Shown here piece after piece: positions 21,650 to 31,229 of a stretch of DNA of 64,000 nt. The notes under the pieces were generated by a model. That model made no database searches. It was not told the DNA's origin and saw nothing but the letters and a program-made list of their open reading frames with translations. Position 1 is the stretch's first letter, and the number at the start of each line of letters is the position of its first letter. The position numbers and the translations under genes were made by a program. The stretch spans positions 1,281,773 to 1,345,772 of the forward strand of contig CATQJD010000001.1 of assembly GCA_958298945.1 (NCBI GenBank), in the 5' to 3' direction. The DNA is from Atherix ibis. Taxonomy: Eukaryota > Arthropoda > Insecta > Diptera > Athericidae.

Positions 21650-21839
21650 TTTTTTAGATATTTACAACTACAACATAGTAATAAGCAAATTTGAGCAATA
21701 GTATTAATTAACTTGAAAGGTTGTGGGGAGTAAACATTCAATGAAGTTCCTCCTGCTAGAGTGTGTTTCAGTTAGGCCTCAGTATTTTAGTAAATCACGC
21801 GACCAGCGACGCTTAAGTCTTCGATGGGTATTTCTAGGA

Positions 21840-24240
21840 AAGGAAATGGAGGATATTTCTTGAACAAGAGGATTATTATGATTGAGGACACGGGAACGGA
21901 ACTTTTCATAGCGAGATACTGCCACATAAAAACAAATGGGACTTTAAGATCATGATGAATAACAGTATTGCGAACATAAAAGGGGGCATCGACAATTATA
22001 CGGAGTATTTTTGATTGAAGGGATTGGATTGGACGGGAATTAGAAGGCTAAGTAGATCCCCAGAGTTCTAGTTCGTATGTCCATATGGGTTTCAGTAAGG
22101 TATTGTATAATAGTACTTTGCTGCCTATAGTAAGTTTGGAACGTTTGTCTAGAAGTCGAAGTAGTTTTAGGTATAGTCTTTTAAGTTCTTGTCTTTTAAG
22201 TTTTGTATGTGGGTTCCATAACAGGCGTTTGTCTAAGTTCAGTCTAGGTACCGAGCGTCGGTGTGTTGTGGTATGGCATTGCCATTAAGGTATATGGCAG
22301 GGCATGTCTCAAAACCTGGAGAGATTTACGTTCATTGTCTTTAATTCTCCACTTAGTAAAACAGTTCTGGAGAGTTTGGATTTGGAGACTTTCGGAAGCA
22401 TGTTGGGGATTTTCGCTAGATGGAAGGTATCATCGGCGTATGTAGCAAAGAAGGTATTAGGGCAGATTGGGATATCGCATGTGTAAATGTTGTAGAGGAT
22501 GGGTCAAAGTAAGCTACCCTGAAGAACCCCAGCCAATACGGAGAGATATTGGAGAGTTCGTTGGATTCATTTACTTTGAAGTGTCGTTTGGAAAGGAATA
22601 ATCTTAGGATTTGGAAATAGGTGGAAGGAACGAACCTCTTGAGTTCCCAGAGTAGACCCGGGTGCCAAACTCTATCAAAGGCTTGACTTATATCAAGAAA
22701 CACACCGGGACAGCACTCTTTTATTTCTAAAGAGGATGCAATGAAATCGACAACTTGAGACAGTACTGGGTAGTCGAGTGTTCGGCGCGGAAACCAAACT
22801 GGTGATTAGGAATTAAATTTGAAGATTCGAGTAGAGGATGTAAGCGGCGAAGGAGGATTTTTTTAAAGATTTTTGAGAGCAGTGGAAGGAGACTTATTGG
22901 CCTGGAGGAAGTGGGGCGGTTTATTGGTTTATTGGGCTTAGGGATCATTTTAATGATGGCAAATTTCCAGAGGATTGGGAAATGTGTTGTTCTAAGGATG
23001 GAGTTATATATTGTGGCAAGGAACACTATTGCTCTTTTAGGGAGTTGTTGGAGTATTATTGGAGATAATCAGATCATAGTCAAAAGCTTTGTTTTTGGGA
23101 CCGAGCTTTATTAAATTGGCAACATCGGAAGGAGTGATTGCCTTAGGGGGAAGACTCATGGGTAAGGGAATGGATAGTTCCGTCTCGATTGTAGTGCAAT
23201 TAGTCGTGTCTTATATGTCCTCATGTGGAGTAAATGTTTGTGCAAGGTATTCAGCAAAAGCGTCTGCTTTATGTTTATCCGTTTTGGCCCAGGTTCCGTC
23301 AGTTTTTCGTAAAGGGTGCTTTGCTTTTCTATAAGATAGTATTTGTCTTGTAGCAGTCGACAAAGTTATGTTTTTCGTTAGGGTTGAAGTATAGTTTCTA
23401 AAATGTTCTGTATTGTATTTTGTGATTTCGTCATGTAGTTCTTTTTGCAGTTTGTTCAGTTTGGTTTTGTCGCTGGGCATTCTTGTATGTTGCCAATGAG
23501 CTCTTGCTTTTCGTTTTTCTGCAATAAGACGCCCAATTGTGAATGGTTGTTTTGTCACGTTTTGTGTAGGTTTCGAGTTTCTACTTTTTTGAGAAAAGAC
23601 TGTAGCGTTTTGTAGTAAACATTTAAACTTGTGTACCGCGTCCTCTAGTTCTTGTCCTGTTTGTAAGCTTTGACGTAAGTCTAAATGCTCGTCAATATAT
23701 TGGTTGAACAATTACCAGTCAATTGGTCCACTAATAAGTGTCGGCGCATTGACTTTTGGAGTGGATTGGGAATCGAGCACTAGTAGAAAAGGACTATGAT
23801 CAAAGTTAAGATCTAGGAGTGAATTAACATTAATATTGGAGGAATTCATGGGACTTGTTGTCCCAAGGGAGTTTATAGGTTTATTACCTATAAATTCAAG
23901 GGAGTTTATAGGTTTATTAGGAGGGATGTAATTTGCGGCAATAGTTAAGGAGACAGGAGAGCAGTCATTTGATATTGCAGTGGATTGAAGAAAATCTTCT
24001 GCAATATAGGAATGAAAAGAAAAGGAAAAGGTAGTTCTCATGAGGATAGCAGTGCCACCGTGGGCAGTATTGTCAGGATGGTCAGTCCTGAACGTTGTGT
24101 AGTCGCTTATGTAGAAGTTGGACCTGGACGTAAAGTGTGTTTCTGTAATGAGTACTACGTCTATTCGTTTGTCATATAGTAATAAGTCAAGTTCTGGTCG
24201 TTTAAAACTACTAGTCCATTAGCATTCCAAAGGATTGTAA
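21840..24240 (-). pseudogene. Jockey B ORF2: endonuclease and reverse transcriptase (broken)
   Basis: Same layout as Jockey A. Endonuclease pieces lie from ~24230 (ETHFTSRSNFYIS.. region) and are shortened by a deletion joining ..SSMNSS to a duplicated 26-bp tract near 23866-23930 (aagggagtttataggtttat twice). The linker 23711-23211 is open. RT N-terminal sequence is more complete than in A: FLATIYNSILRTTHFPILWK, KMIPKPNKPINRPTS, LLPLLSKIFKKILLRRLHPL, NHQFGFRAEHSTTQ (23026-22730). Then come LDISQAFDRVWHPGLLWELK (22700-22640) and, out of frame, ATYADDT (~22437) and thumb remains. Several frameshifts inactivate it. Confidence 0.85.
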
Positions 24241-24334
24241 GGGAATTTGCAGTAAGGACGACATTTATTTCTGAACGGTGGACGATAAAGCTGACACAAT
24301 GGACATCAAAGCATTTACAAGAGGTGTTAATATT

Positions 24335-24648
24335 TTATTTATTTGCTACGAGTGTGTTGGTTACTTGGGAGAACATTGAGGATATATCTTCGGATAACAA
24401 TGACGGAGGAGGAATATAGTTCTTACTGCTAGATTGTTGCTGTTGCGGTTGTTGAAGTTGTGGCTGCTGATGTTTCTGTTGTTGAGGTTCTCGTTGGTTT
24501 TGTTGTTGCTGTTCAGTATTTGGAATGCCTGCCGCGACCGCAACAAATGATAAACCTTGCTGCACTGGTTGGCTATTTATAGTAGTCGGTTGGATGTACT
24601 TTTTGGCGTTTGGGTTTATTTTCTCCTGCAGCTTTTTATATGTGGAGC
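24335..24648 (-). pseudogene. Jockey B ORF1, C-terminal part with Q-rich tail
   Basis: On minus, from the insertion site the frame reads STYKKLQEKINPNAKKYIQP, then MQQGLSFVAVAAGIPNTEQQ with Q-rich runs and ends ..SSMFSQVTNTLVANK with a stop at 24335. It continues the gag coding region that begins at 28655 and ends at 27857 across the inserted LINE. Confidence 0.8.
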
Positions 24649-24660
24649 AATCCTTATGCC

Positions 24661-24733
24661 GTGTGTGTGGTGCAGTGGTGAAGTCGACCGACTTACACTC
24701 GGGAGGTAGCGGGTTCGATTCCCGCTTATATAT
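24661..24733 (+). promoter_or_regulatory. tRNA-like pol III A box and B box at LINE 5' end
   Basis: A box TGGTGCAGTGG lies at 24668-24678 and B box GGTTCGATTCC at 24712-24722, 44 bases start to start, the spacing of a real tRNA gene. The B box sits in a perfect T-arm (gcggg, loop ttcgatt, cccgc). The D and anticodon arms are not clean and no standard anticodon loop is evident, so it is a tRNA-derived promoter head rather than a functional tRNA. This arrangement is typical of SINEs. At the start of a 3.2-kb LINE it suggests either a SINE/LINE fusion or a LINE using an internal pol III-type promoter. Confidence 0.65.
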
Positions 24734-24857
24734 ACATGTAGTCCGTAGGGTCCCCCAACGTCACTAAGGGTTGCTTCGCTGGTCTGATAAACCGCAAGCT
24801 ATAAAAAAACACCTTATCAAGAAACGGCACAAGAGGAAGCATCTGGACCATACCTCA

Positions 24858-25995
24858 GGCAAAAACTCATTTGGCTTTCATCGAACCCGAATAGGTACCT
24901 GGAACGTGCGGACTCTCTCCCAAACTTCTCGACTGGCGCAAGCTGACTCCGAAATGCGACGCTCCAACCCCGACATCCTGGGAATCTCCGAGACAAGGTG
25001 AAAACATCAAGGAACCCTCACAAAGCAGACGGGTGAACACTTCATCAATAACGGCAACGACAGCGGCCACCCCTGTGGAGTCGGATTGATCCTATCAGCC
25101 AACGCAGAGATCTCGCATGGTCTACAAACCGGTCTCCGACCGCCTTCTGACAGCCAGGTTCCACTCGAAGTTCCGAAACATCACCATCGTACAGTGCTAT
25201 GCCCCAACCGAAGTAGATAATGACGCCAACAAAGAAGCTATCTACCACCAACTAGAGACGTGTATTCAATCTGCCCCGAAGAGCGACATCAAAATTATCA
25301 TGGGCGACTTTAACGCTAAACTAGGCCAGGACAACACTGATCTTCGCTCGGTCATTGGAACACACAGCCTCCACGCAGAGGGAAACGACAACGGGAACCG
25401 TCTCACTGACCTCTGCTCAACTCATCAACTCTTCATCAGTGGCACCAAGTTTCCTCACAAGAACATCCACAACTACACCTGGCAGTCACCGGATCGTGTG
25501 ACCCGCAACCAGATAGACCACATCCTGATAAGCAAAAAATTCCTCGGATCGCTCCTGGACGTAAAGAAAATCCGAGGAGCTGACATATACAGCGACCATC
25601 AGCTGTTACTTGGGGTGGTCAAACTAAGGCCTGCGGCAACTAAACAACAAGGTTGTGCAAAACGCCGGCACGACATCCAACGCCTACAGAATCCAGAGGC
25701 AGCCGAGATATTTGCGAACAAGCTGGAAGAAGTTAGCCACAATGCCGAAAGGCTGACATGGCCTTCTCTACTGCACAAACTAAAGTCCGCTGCAGAGGAA
25801 GCAACGGCCTTCCGGAAGTACAAGAGGAAAGAGTGGATCCGCGAGTCAACCTGGACTCAAATAGAAGAACGAAGAAAGCTGAAAGGTCTACTCCAAACTG
25901 CTCAAACCCGCGAGGAAAAGCACCATCTACAGACGAGGTACAACCTTGCTCAAAAGATGGTCAAACGCATGGCAAGGAATGACAAGAGGAACTAA
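24858..25995 (+). pseudogene. LINE endonuclease domain (interrupted)
   Basis: From 24888 the frame reads RIGTWNVRTLSQTSRLAQAD and NPDILGISETR, holding the conserved Asn and Glu of APE endonucleases, then a stop at 25001. After a frameshifted tract the frame at 25117-25995 is open for 292 residues: FRNITIVQCYAPTEVDND, IIMGDFNAKLGQDN, LFISGTKFPHKNIHNYTWQS, RNQIDHILISKKFLGSL and the terminal IYSDHQLLLGVVKLRP with the catalytic His. It is followed by a basic linker rich in K/R/E. All catalytic motifs are still visible; only the 25000-25116 gap and its stop break the frame. Confidence 0.85.
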
Positions 25996-27660
25996 TTCAA
26001 CGGAATAGCCAGCGAAGCAGAAGCCGCTGCACACAGGAGCGACATCCGCAGTGTCTATGCATCAATTGGCAAACTATCCTGAAAAACAACAAACTCACTG
26101 CCACCACTTAAAGACAAAGACGGTCAAGCTCTCTCCACGGATGAAGAACAACTCGACCGCTGGAAGGAATTCTTCTCATAATCTCTTCCAGTAGGTCCAT
26201 AATTGCATCCTCCTCCTCCAGTGATGCGCAGAAACCCACGAAGATCAATCCCAACAACACCGCCCATGATTATGGAGATCACAATAGCAGTCAACAAGCT
26301 CAAGAACAGCAAAGCACCCGGTCCTGACAACCTGGCCCCAGAGGTTCTGAAGTTTGCCCGCCTCTCCTGGCCTCGCTGTTGCATCCTATAATCGCAGAAG
26401 CCTAGACACAATGCCACTTCCCGGACAGCTGGAAAGAAGGAGTAATTATCACCATCCCGAAACAAGGTGACCTTGGCGATTGCAAAAACTGGAGGGGAAT
26501 CGCTCTCCATCTGGAACAACATCCAGAAACTAATCGCCTCAATAATCCTGACTCGCATCACTCCAACAGTGGAAAGTGCCTTTCGCAACGAGCAGTCTGG
26601 CTTTAGACCAAACCGCTCCTGTGTTGATCACATCAGCAGCCTAAGAATGATGATTGAACAGTCGAACGAATAGAACAGCCCGCTCTATCTTCTCTTCGTT
26701 GACTTCGAAAGAGCCTTCGACATGATTTCTCGCGACGCCATCTGGAGTGCTCTGGCTGAACTAGGCATCCCACAGGCTATCATCAATCTCATCCGAGAAC
26801 TATACCGTGAGGCCCCGTGTAGAATGCGCTACAAAGGACAAAACAGCGATCCATTCAACATTTCGAGAGGAGTCAGGCAGGGTTGCGTAATCTCGCCTAT
26901 CCTCCTCTAAATCGCCCTAGACCTAGTCGTTCAACGCACTAACAACACAGCCAGCAACGGTATCCAGTGGACACTGCGTGAGAAGCTCCACGACCCGGAC
27001 TACGCCGACGACATATGCCTCATGTCCCACACCTTCAACGGCATTCAGGAGAAACTGAATGCTCTGGCCTCCAACGCCGAAGAAGTGGGGATGAGAATCA
27101 ACATCAAGAAGACCAAATTGATGCGTATCGGCGCCACCTGCGAGAGGCCCTTGATGCTACACGGTACTCAAGTTGAAGATGTCGAAAAGTTCTGTTACCT
27201 TGCCAGCATGCTCAGCAAGGATGGTGGAACTGAAATAGACATCCAAACGCGCATCAACAAGGCGCGACAAGCGTACACCTCACTTGGGAACGTGTGGCGT
27301 TCCAACCACCTCTCCATAGCACTCAAACTTCGAATATTCAGTTCAAACGTCAAGCCAGTCCTGCTGTACGGCTGCGAAACATGGAAAGTAACCGACAGCA
27401 CGACTCGTAAGCCTCAAACGTTTGTGAAAGATGATTGAGGCGTATAAGCAAGATCTTCTGGCCGAACTGTATAACGAACGATGAGCTGCTTCTTCTTCTA
27501 ACACCCCTGCTAGCTGACATCAAACGCAGGAAATGGAGTTGGATTGGCCACACCTACGGACATAGCAAGGATGGCACTAGATTGGAACCCACAGGGCAAT
27601 CGCAACAGAGGACGACTTGGAGAAGATCACTCGAGCGCGAACACCAACAAATTGGCAAGT
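25996..27660 (+). pseudogene. LINE reverse transcriptase and C-terminal segment (interrupted)
   Basis: Motifs in order, spread over three frames: LKNSKAPGPDNLAPEVLKF (~26310-26365), AFRNEQSGFRPNRSCVDHIS (~26578-26637), LLFVDFERAFDMISRDAIW (~26690-26745), ISRGVRQGCVISPILL (26863-26910), PDYADDICLM (26996-27025) and RINIKKTKLMRIGA (27096-27137). Then come YLASMLSKDGG, KPVLLYGCETWKVTDS (27349-27396) and a final RRKWSWIGHTYGHSKDG. The catalytic FVDF and YADD blocks are intact. Stops at 26671 and 26908 and frameshifts near 26390 and 27430 inactivate it. Confidence 0.85.
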
Positions 27661-27856
27661 CATAGTCGGAAGTGAAAAGGCTAGCCCAAGACAGAAGCAG
27701 ATGGAGAGAGTTCACAGAGTTTCTAGTGCCGCTATATGCTCCATAGGAGCGACTGTGTCTCATGTCTATGTGTATAAATGCATATATGTGTTATGTAAAA
27801 AAAAAATTGTACAATAACGTAGAAATGAAAAACCTGTCAAATAAAAAAAATCCTTA

Positions 27857-28655
27857 TAGTTTGCGGGATGGCTACCGTCGCAGAGAACGCATTTGGCTAG
27901 GGTTGCCTTATTTTACTACATTCCTTTGTGAGGTGCTCACCTGCACATTTCACACATTTCGGATTATGCCGACAATAAGTCTTGGTGTGCCCGTATTCTT
28001 GACATCTATAGCATTGGACTATGTCTTTGCTAATGTATGGTTCTTCTACCTTTATTCGGGTATACATTAGTATATCGACTTTGAAGATGTCCTTGTTGTT
28101 GGGTGCCGGTTTCAATGACACGAAAAATAGTGGCAGAGGAGCATCTTTCTTAACACTTGAAATACTAGTGACGTTATGTTCTAATATTGCTAACTCGGTT
28201 TTTAATTCATCAACGCATGTGGTGTGATGAAGGTGACGAACCACCACCTTGTAGGCCTTTTCTGCCTTTGGTTGGTACGTATGAAACTTTTGCTTCGTTT
28301 CCTCGAGCAATTGCACAATGCTTCTATAAGCACCACCAGACTTGGCTTGTGTTGCAAGTCCTTTCGCATTTGACTTGCAAACGAATTGGTCAGCACCAAT
28401 ACGTTTCGCAATGGCACGACCTAGGTCGACAAAATTCGTAACATTTGTGACGAAGATGGGTGGTGACTTATATGTATTGTCGGTATTCGCTTGTGTAAGC
28501 GAATTTAATACCTTCGCACTGCATGTATTTTCAGACCAATATAGCAAATCTATTGCCTGAACCGTTTTCTGCTGGCATGTTCGTTGCCTCTTTTTGGTTC
28601 TTGGCCTTCGGCGATGAACCGAGCGAGAAATTTGCATTGGATTTCGGAGAGTAAG
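27857..28655 (-). pseudogene. Jockey B ORF1, N-terminal part with zinc knuckles
   Basis: Minus-strand frames read FVTNVTNFVDLGRAIAKRIG, KVVVRHLHHTTCVDELKTEL, LPLFFVSLKPAPNNKDIFKV and knuckles CYRCQEYGHTKTYC and CVKCAGEHLTKEC. The third knuckle region (CxLCDGSHPANYKDC) lies beyond a frameshift at ~27900 and runs into the LINE insertion. The N terminus is frameshifted before residue ~60. The open frame starting at 28703 is a chimera: its first 16 residues belong to the CR1 element. Confidence 0.8.
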
Positions 28656-29897
28656 CCCCCCATTGTTTGCTACTTCAGTGTTATAAGTCATTGACATTGG
28701 CATGCCATGATTGGTTCTTTTTGAGTTTACGAAATTCCAAAAAACTTTAACGTTCTCTTTAACATTATTCTCTACCGATTTTACATAACTTTTATAGTTT
28801 GAGCGTAGCTATTTTTTACACTTGCTTCATAGTACTGAAAAAATTTTATCGTCCGTATCTAATAGGGTTTTTTTAATATAATTTGTGTGCCTCCATTTTT
28901 TCTTTCACGATGTTTTTTAGTTCTTTAGAGACCCACATAGGACTCTCATGTGACCGAATCAAAACTTTTGGTACTGTTGATGCAAGGATGTCATGTCTCA
29001 ATTGGTAAAAAATCGTTGTTGACTCTTGCATTGCAGTTTCATTAATAAAATCTCAGTTTGTATTCTTAATTAATTCATTGATTATCTCAAAATTAGCTTT
29101 TTTAAAATTGGACGAGGTCAAGTTGTAATTCATCAAATTATCACTGTGTAATACATTATCAACTTTCTATATTAAAGCCGGGTGGTAAGAATCACAAGAA
29201 ATTAATGGATCCAGTGCAGTTCTGAAGTTAGCAATTGGTATATTGGAAAAGACCAAGTCTAATGTTTCACTTTTACTATTTTTTTACCGTGTTAAATTTC
29301 TTTATATTTAAATAATTGAAAGAATCTGATAATATTTTTGCGTTTTCATAGTTTAACTTAGAAACGTTATCTTCCGTTCGAATCTTGACACCATCAGTTT
29401 CACTGACCCACCCTACCCCAGATAGATTAAAATCACCGCTGAAGATAATCATAGCTCTTGGATTTTTGTCAATTAGTTTTTCAACATCATAACAATATTT
29501 AGTATACAGTTCACTTGGCGATCGTGGTGTCAGGTAAACAGCTCCAACTATGTATTTAGAATGACCACTTTTGATTTTTACAAATAATTGCTCGACATTA
29601 CTGTCAGTTACATTGAGCACAAAACTAGAAAGCGTCCTTTTACGCTTTCTAGTAGAATTAAATTAACACAATTATGTCATTAAAAATGACATAATTGTGT
29701 AAATTAAATTCTTTATCAAAATGTGTTTGTGTTAGCCAGGTTTCGGTAAATATTATTACATCACAATTTTCTACCTGGGTGTTAATATTATGTAATAAGT
29801 CAAATTTTGTCCGCAGACCTCTTACGTTTTGGTAGTAGAAATCAACCTGTTTCTCTGGAGTTTCCTTCGTTTTTTGAATCCTGACTGTGGGCTTCAA
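28656..29897 (-). pseudogene. CR1 ORF2: endonuclease and linker, broken
   Basis: The start near 29897 reads KQVDFYYQNVRGLRTKFDLL and ENCDVIIFTETWLTQTHFDK (APE Asn and Glu motifs) up to NLHNYVIF. The next ~90 bases of coding sequence are replaced by two fold-back scars (29624-29700). The frame resumes at 29620: FVKIKSGHSKYIVGAVYLTP, AMIIFSGDFNLSGVGW (GDFN motif). Further frames read TLDLVFSN, SCDSYHPALIL (SD-HHPL-like end of EN), WVSKELKNIVKEKMEAHKLY and NVKVFWNFVNSKRTNHG. RT is absent. Several stops are present in the linker (e.g. near 29170 and 28880). Confidence 0.8.
29624..29700. repeat. two adjacent perfect hairpins at a coding deletion
   Basis: Hairpin 1: actagaaagcgt (29624-29635), 6-base loop, acgctttctagt (29642-29653). 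Hairpin 2: acacaattatgtcatt (29666-29681), loop aaa, aatgacataattgtgt (29685-29700). In each, the arm nearest intact ORF2 sequence is the natural coding strand (LHNYVIF on one side, KRTLSSFVLN on the other) and the other arm is its inverted copy. The two inverted copies meet in the middle, so each broken end was copied back on itself before joining. Confidence 0.85.
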
Positions 29898-30636
29898 CGA
29901 TGGTGGGAACGCCTCGAAAGTACCTGATCATCTTGATGGTTTTTTCATTAGAATTTTCTTCTCCAACCCTTTCTTTCAATTTCTTCAGGTAATTTCTTTG
30001 CTGTGTAGTTTTGTCGGATGAAATGTTCTCTGGTCCAGTATATTTGTACTTGTCCCTCAAGAGCTGACTGACGGTTGTGGCATTATCCAAGGTTATTCTC
30101 AAGGGTCCAGCCGTGCCTGAAGTTCCCTTACCGAAACGTATAACTGAGACAGTCTCAATCTTTTTTCCTGCAGAGATTTTTTCCAGAATTGCAGTGGCAG
30201 CTTTTTTGTCGTACGAGACTCTTTCAGGTATTTCAGGGCTGGAGCATTCCTTGACCCTGTACAATAAAATGTTACGAGACCTTCTGGCTCGATCCTCCCG
30301 TTCCTGAATAATTTCTTCCGTGATTTTGAAACTGTCACTGGGTGTAATGGTAATTGGTTTTTCTTTTTTGAGATAGTTCACATCAGCCTCAAGAGGTTTC
30401 ACTTTCATTTTCAACGTCGAGACAATGTTCAAAAACTTCGGCAGCATTCGAAGTCCCCTTTCACATTCTCTGCAGTAAAACTTCAATCTTCTTGATGATT
30501 TTAACTGGAGGCAGCGCTGCTCAGTGGAGCTAATTTTTCCGCAGGCAAAATGCGCAGATCTAGAGCAGCTGTCGCAAACGGCTGCCTGGTTCGGTTGAAC
30601 TGCTTCCCCGCAGACCAGGCATATGTTATCAGCCAC
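29842..30636 (-). CDS. CR1 ORF1, PHD-finger RNA-binding protein
   Basis: A 264-residue intact frame from ATG 30636. Residues 6-60 form a PHD-type zinc finger with a C4HC3 pattern (CLVCGEAV.., VCDSCSRSAHFAC, FYCREC). A basic/charged segment follows, with a coiled-coil-like stretch (about 70-115), then an RRM-like or esterase-lacking RNA-binding region (SRNILLYRVKE.., VSVIRFGKG.., PLRITLDNATTVSQLLRDK, QRNYLKKLKERV). Such ORF1 proteins bind the element's RNA as part of its RNP. The stop at 29842 lies ~55 bases inside the ORF2 frame, so the ORFs overlap. It is one of the few intact long frames in the window. Confidence 0.8.
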   Translation of the reverse strand: MADNICLVCGEAVQPNQAAVCDSCSRSAHFACGKISSTEQRCLQLKSSRRLKFYCRECERGLRMLPKFLNIVSTLKMKVKPLEADVNYLKKEKPITITPSDSFKITEEIIQEREDRARRSRNILLYRVKECSSPEIPERVSYDKKAATAILEKISAGKKIETVSVIRFGKGTSGTAGPLRITLDNATTVSQLLRDKYKYTGPENISSDKTTQQRNYLKKLKERVGEENSNEKTIKMIRYFRGVPTIVEAHSQDSKNEGNSRETG

Positions 30637-31000
30637 CTCATCATCAAGGTCAAAATCCTCGTAAACTGTCCTGTCCTAATCGTCCCTTTCACCATCTCTC
30701 TCCAAAACTGGGTCCAAACTCACCAGATTTTTCCCAACCTCCATTTTCTCTCCCATGTTTGACGTACTCCTCTTTCCGCCGGGAACACGGGAGAAATTCA
30801 CGATGGGAAACAATTCTTGACACAAATTTCATGATAGTGAAAGATTGCGATTTTAGTTTTTAATTTTCGACACAAGTACATCCGAACCATAACCTCAAAA
30901 AACACTGATCGCAGTAATGCGGAGATAAAAAATTTCTTAGTACAATTCGAAGTGTGCCTTCAATTTCACTTGATCACCGTGACACATGCACTCGTAATAT

Positions 31001-31229
31001 TATATTTGATTATGTTTTACTCCAATTAATTAACAAAATGTTGTATTCCACGGTTTGATATAAGCAACCAGTGTTGAAATCACCACAGCTGTTACAGTTA
31101 TTATATATCATTACTAATATTCAAACTGCATTTTAGGCATACTCGTATTTAATACACATATTAAAGAGTTCGATAGAGCAAATCAAACGGCGTCATCTTA
31201 TCATCAATCGACATCTTATCAAAGAGCTT
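31001..31229. other. spacer between CR1 and Gypsy relic
   Basis: AT-rich and noncoding; it may include the outermost 5' UTR of the CR1 element or a decayed Gypsy 5' region. Nothing specific was recognised. Confidence 0.35.

Larger units (their letters stand above)
24658..27848 (+). mobile_element. non-LTR retrotransposon (EN+RT) with tRNA-like head, 3191 bp
   Basis: The element is bounded by the 9-bp duplication aatccttat and ends in an A-rich tail (gtcaaataaaaaaaa). It is inserted in antisense to the gag gene of Jockey B. It is GC-richer (~50%) than its surroundings, so codon use differs sharply from neighbouring elements. It begins with a tRNA-like segment, followed by a ~125-bp leader, an APE endonuclease and an RT with a distal segment of the type (..KPVLLYGCETWKVT.., ..KRRKWSWIGH..) found in several animal LINE clades. 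The clade is not resolved by eye; RTE-, L1- or CR1-related groups all remain possible. It has scattered stops but clear ends, so it is a moderately old, full-length insertion. Confidence 0.85.
21650..28655 (-). mobile_element. Jockey-clade retrotransposon B, split by a LINE insertion
   Basis: The minus-strand element has its 3' end at ~21650 (T run, then agatatttacaactacaaca as in Jockey A). ORF2 lies at 24240-21840 and the ORF1 tail at 24648-24335. A foreign 3191-bp LINE at 24658-27848 interrupts ORF1, which resumes at 27857 and runs to 28655. The interrupting element is flanked by a 9-bp repeat aatccttat (24649-24657 and 27849-27857). Removing it joins the gag codons for ..HPANYKDC to STYKKLQEKI. 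The 5' end at 28655 fuses abruptly to CR1 sequence. Confidence 0.88.
28656..31000 (-). mobile_element. CR1-type non-LTR retrotransposon, 5' half
   Basis: The minus-strand element has ORF1 with a PHD finger (30636-29842), overlapping ORF2 (start 29897) with an APE endonuclease and the linker before RT. A ~350-bp 5' region lies above 30636 with no clear limit. The last readable segment is VKVFWNFVNSKRTNHGMPMS.. at 28760-28656, where the sequence passes directly into Jockey B. The whole RT is missing here and was not found on the far side of Jockey B. PHD-finger ORF1 plus EN/RT is the layout of CR1. Confidence 0.8.

Noticed and set aside
24661..24733. A functional tRNA gene
   Set aside because: A box, B box and T-arm are good, but the D arm and anticodon arm do not fold properly, no clear anticodon is present and the acceptor pairs only with many G-U pairs after shifting two bases. 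It is better read as a tRNA-like element head.
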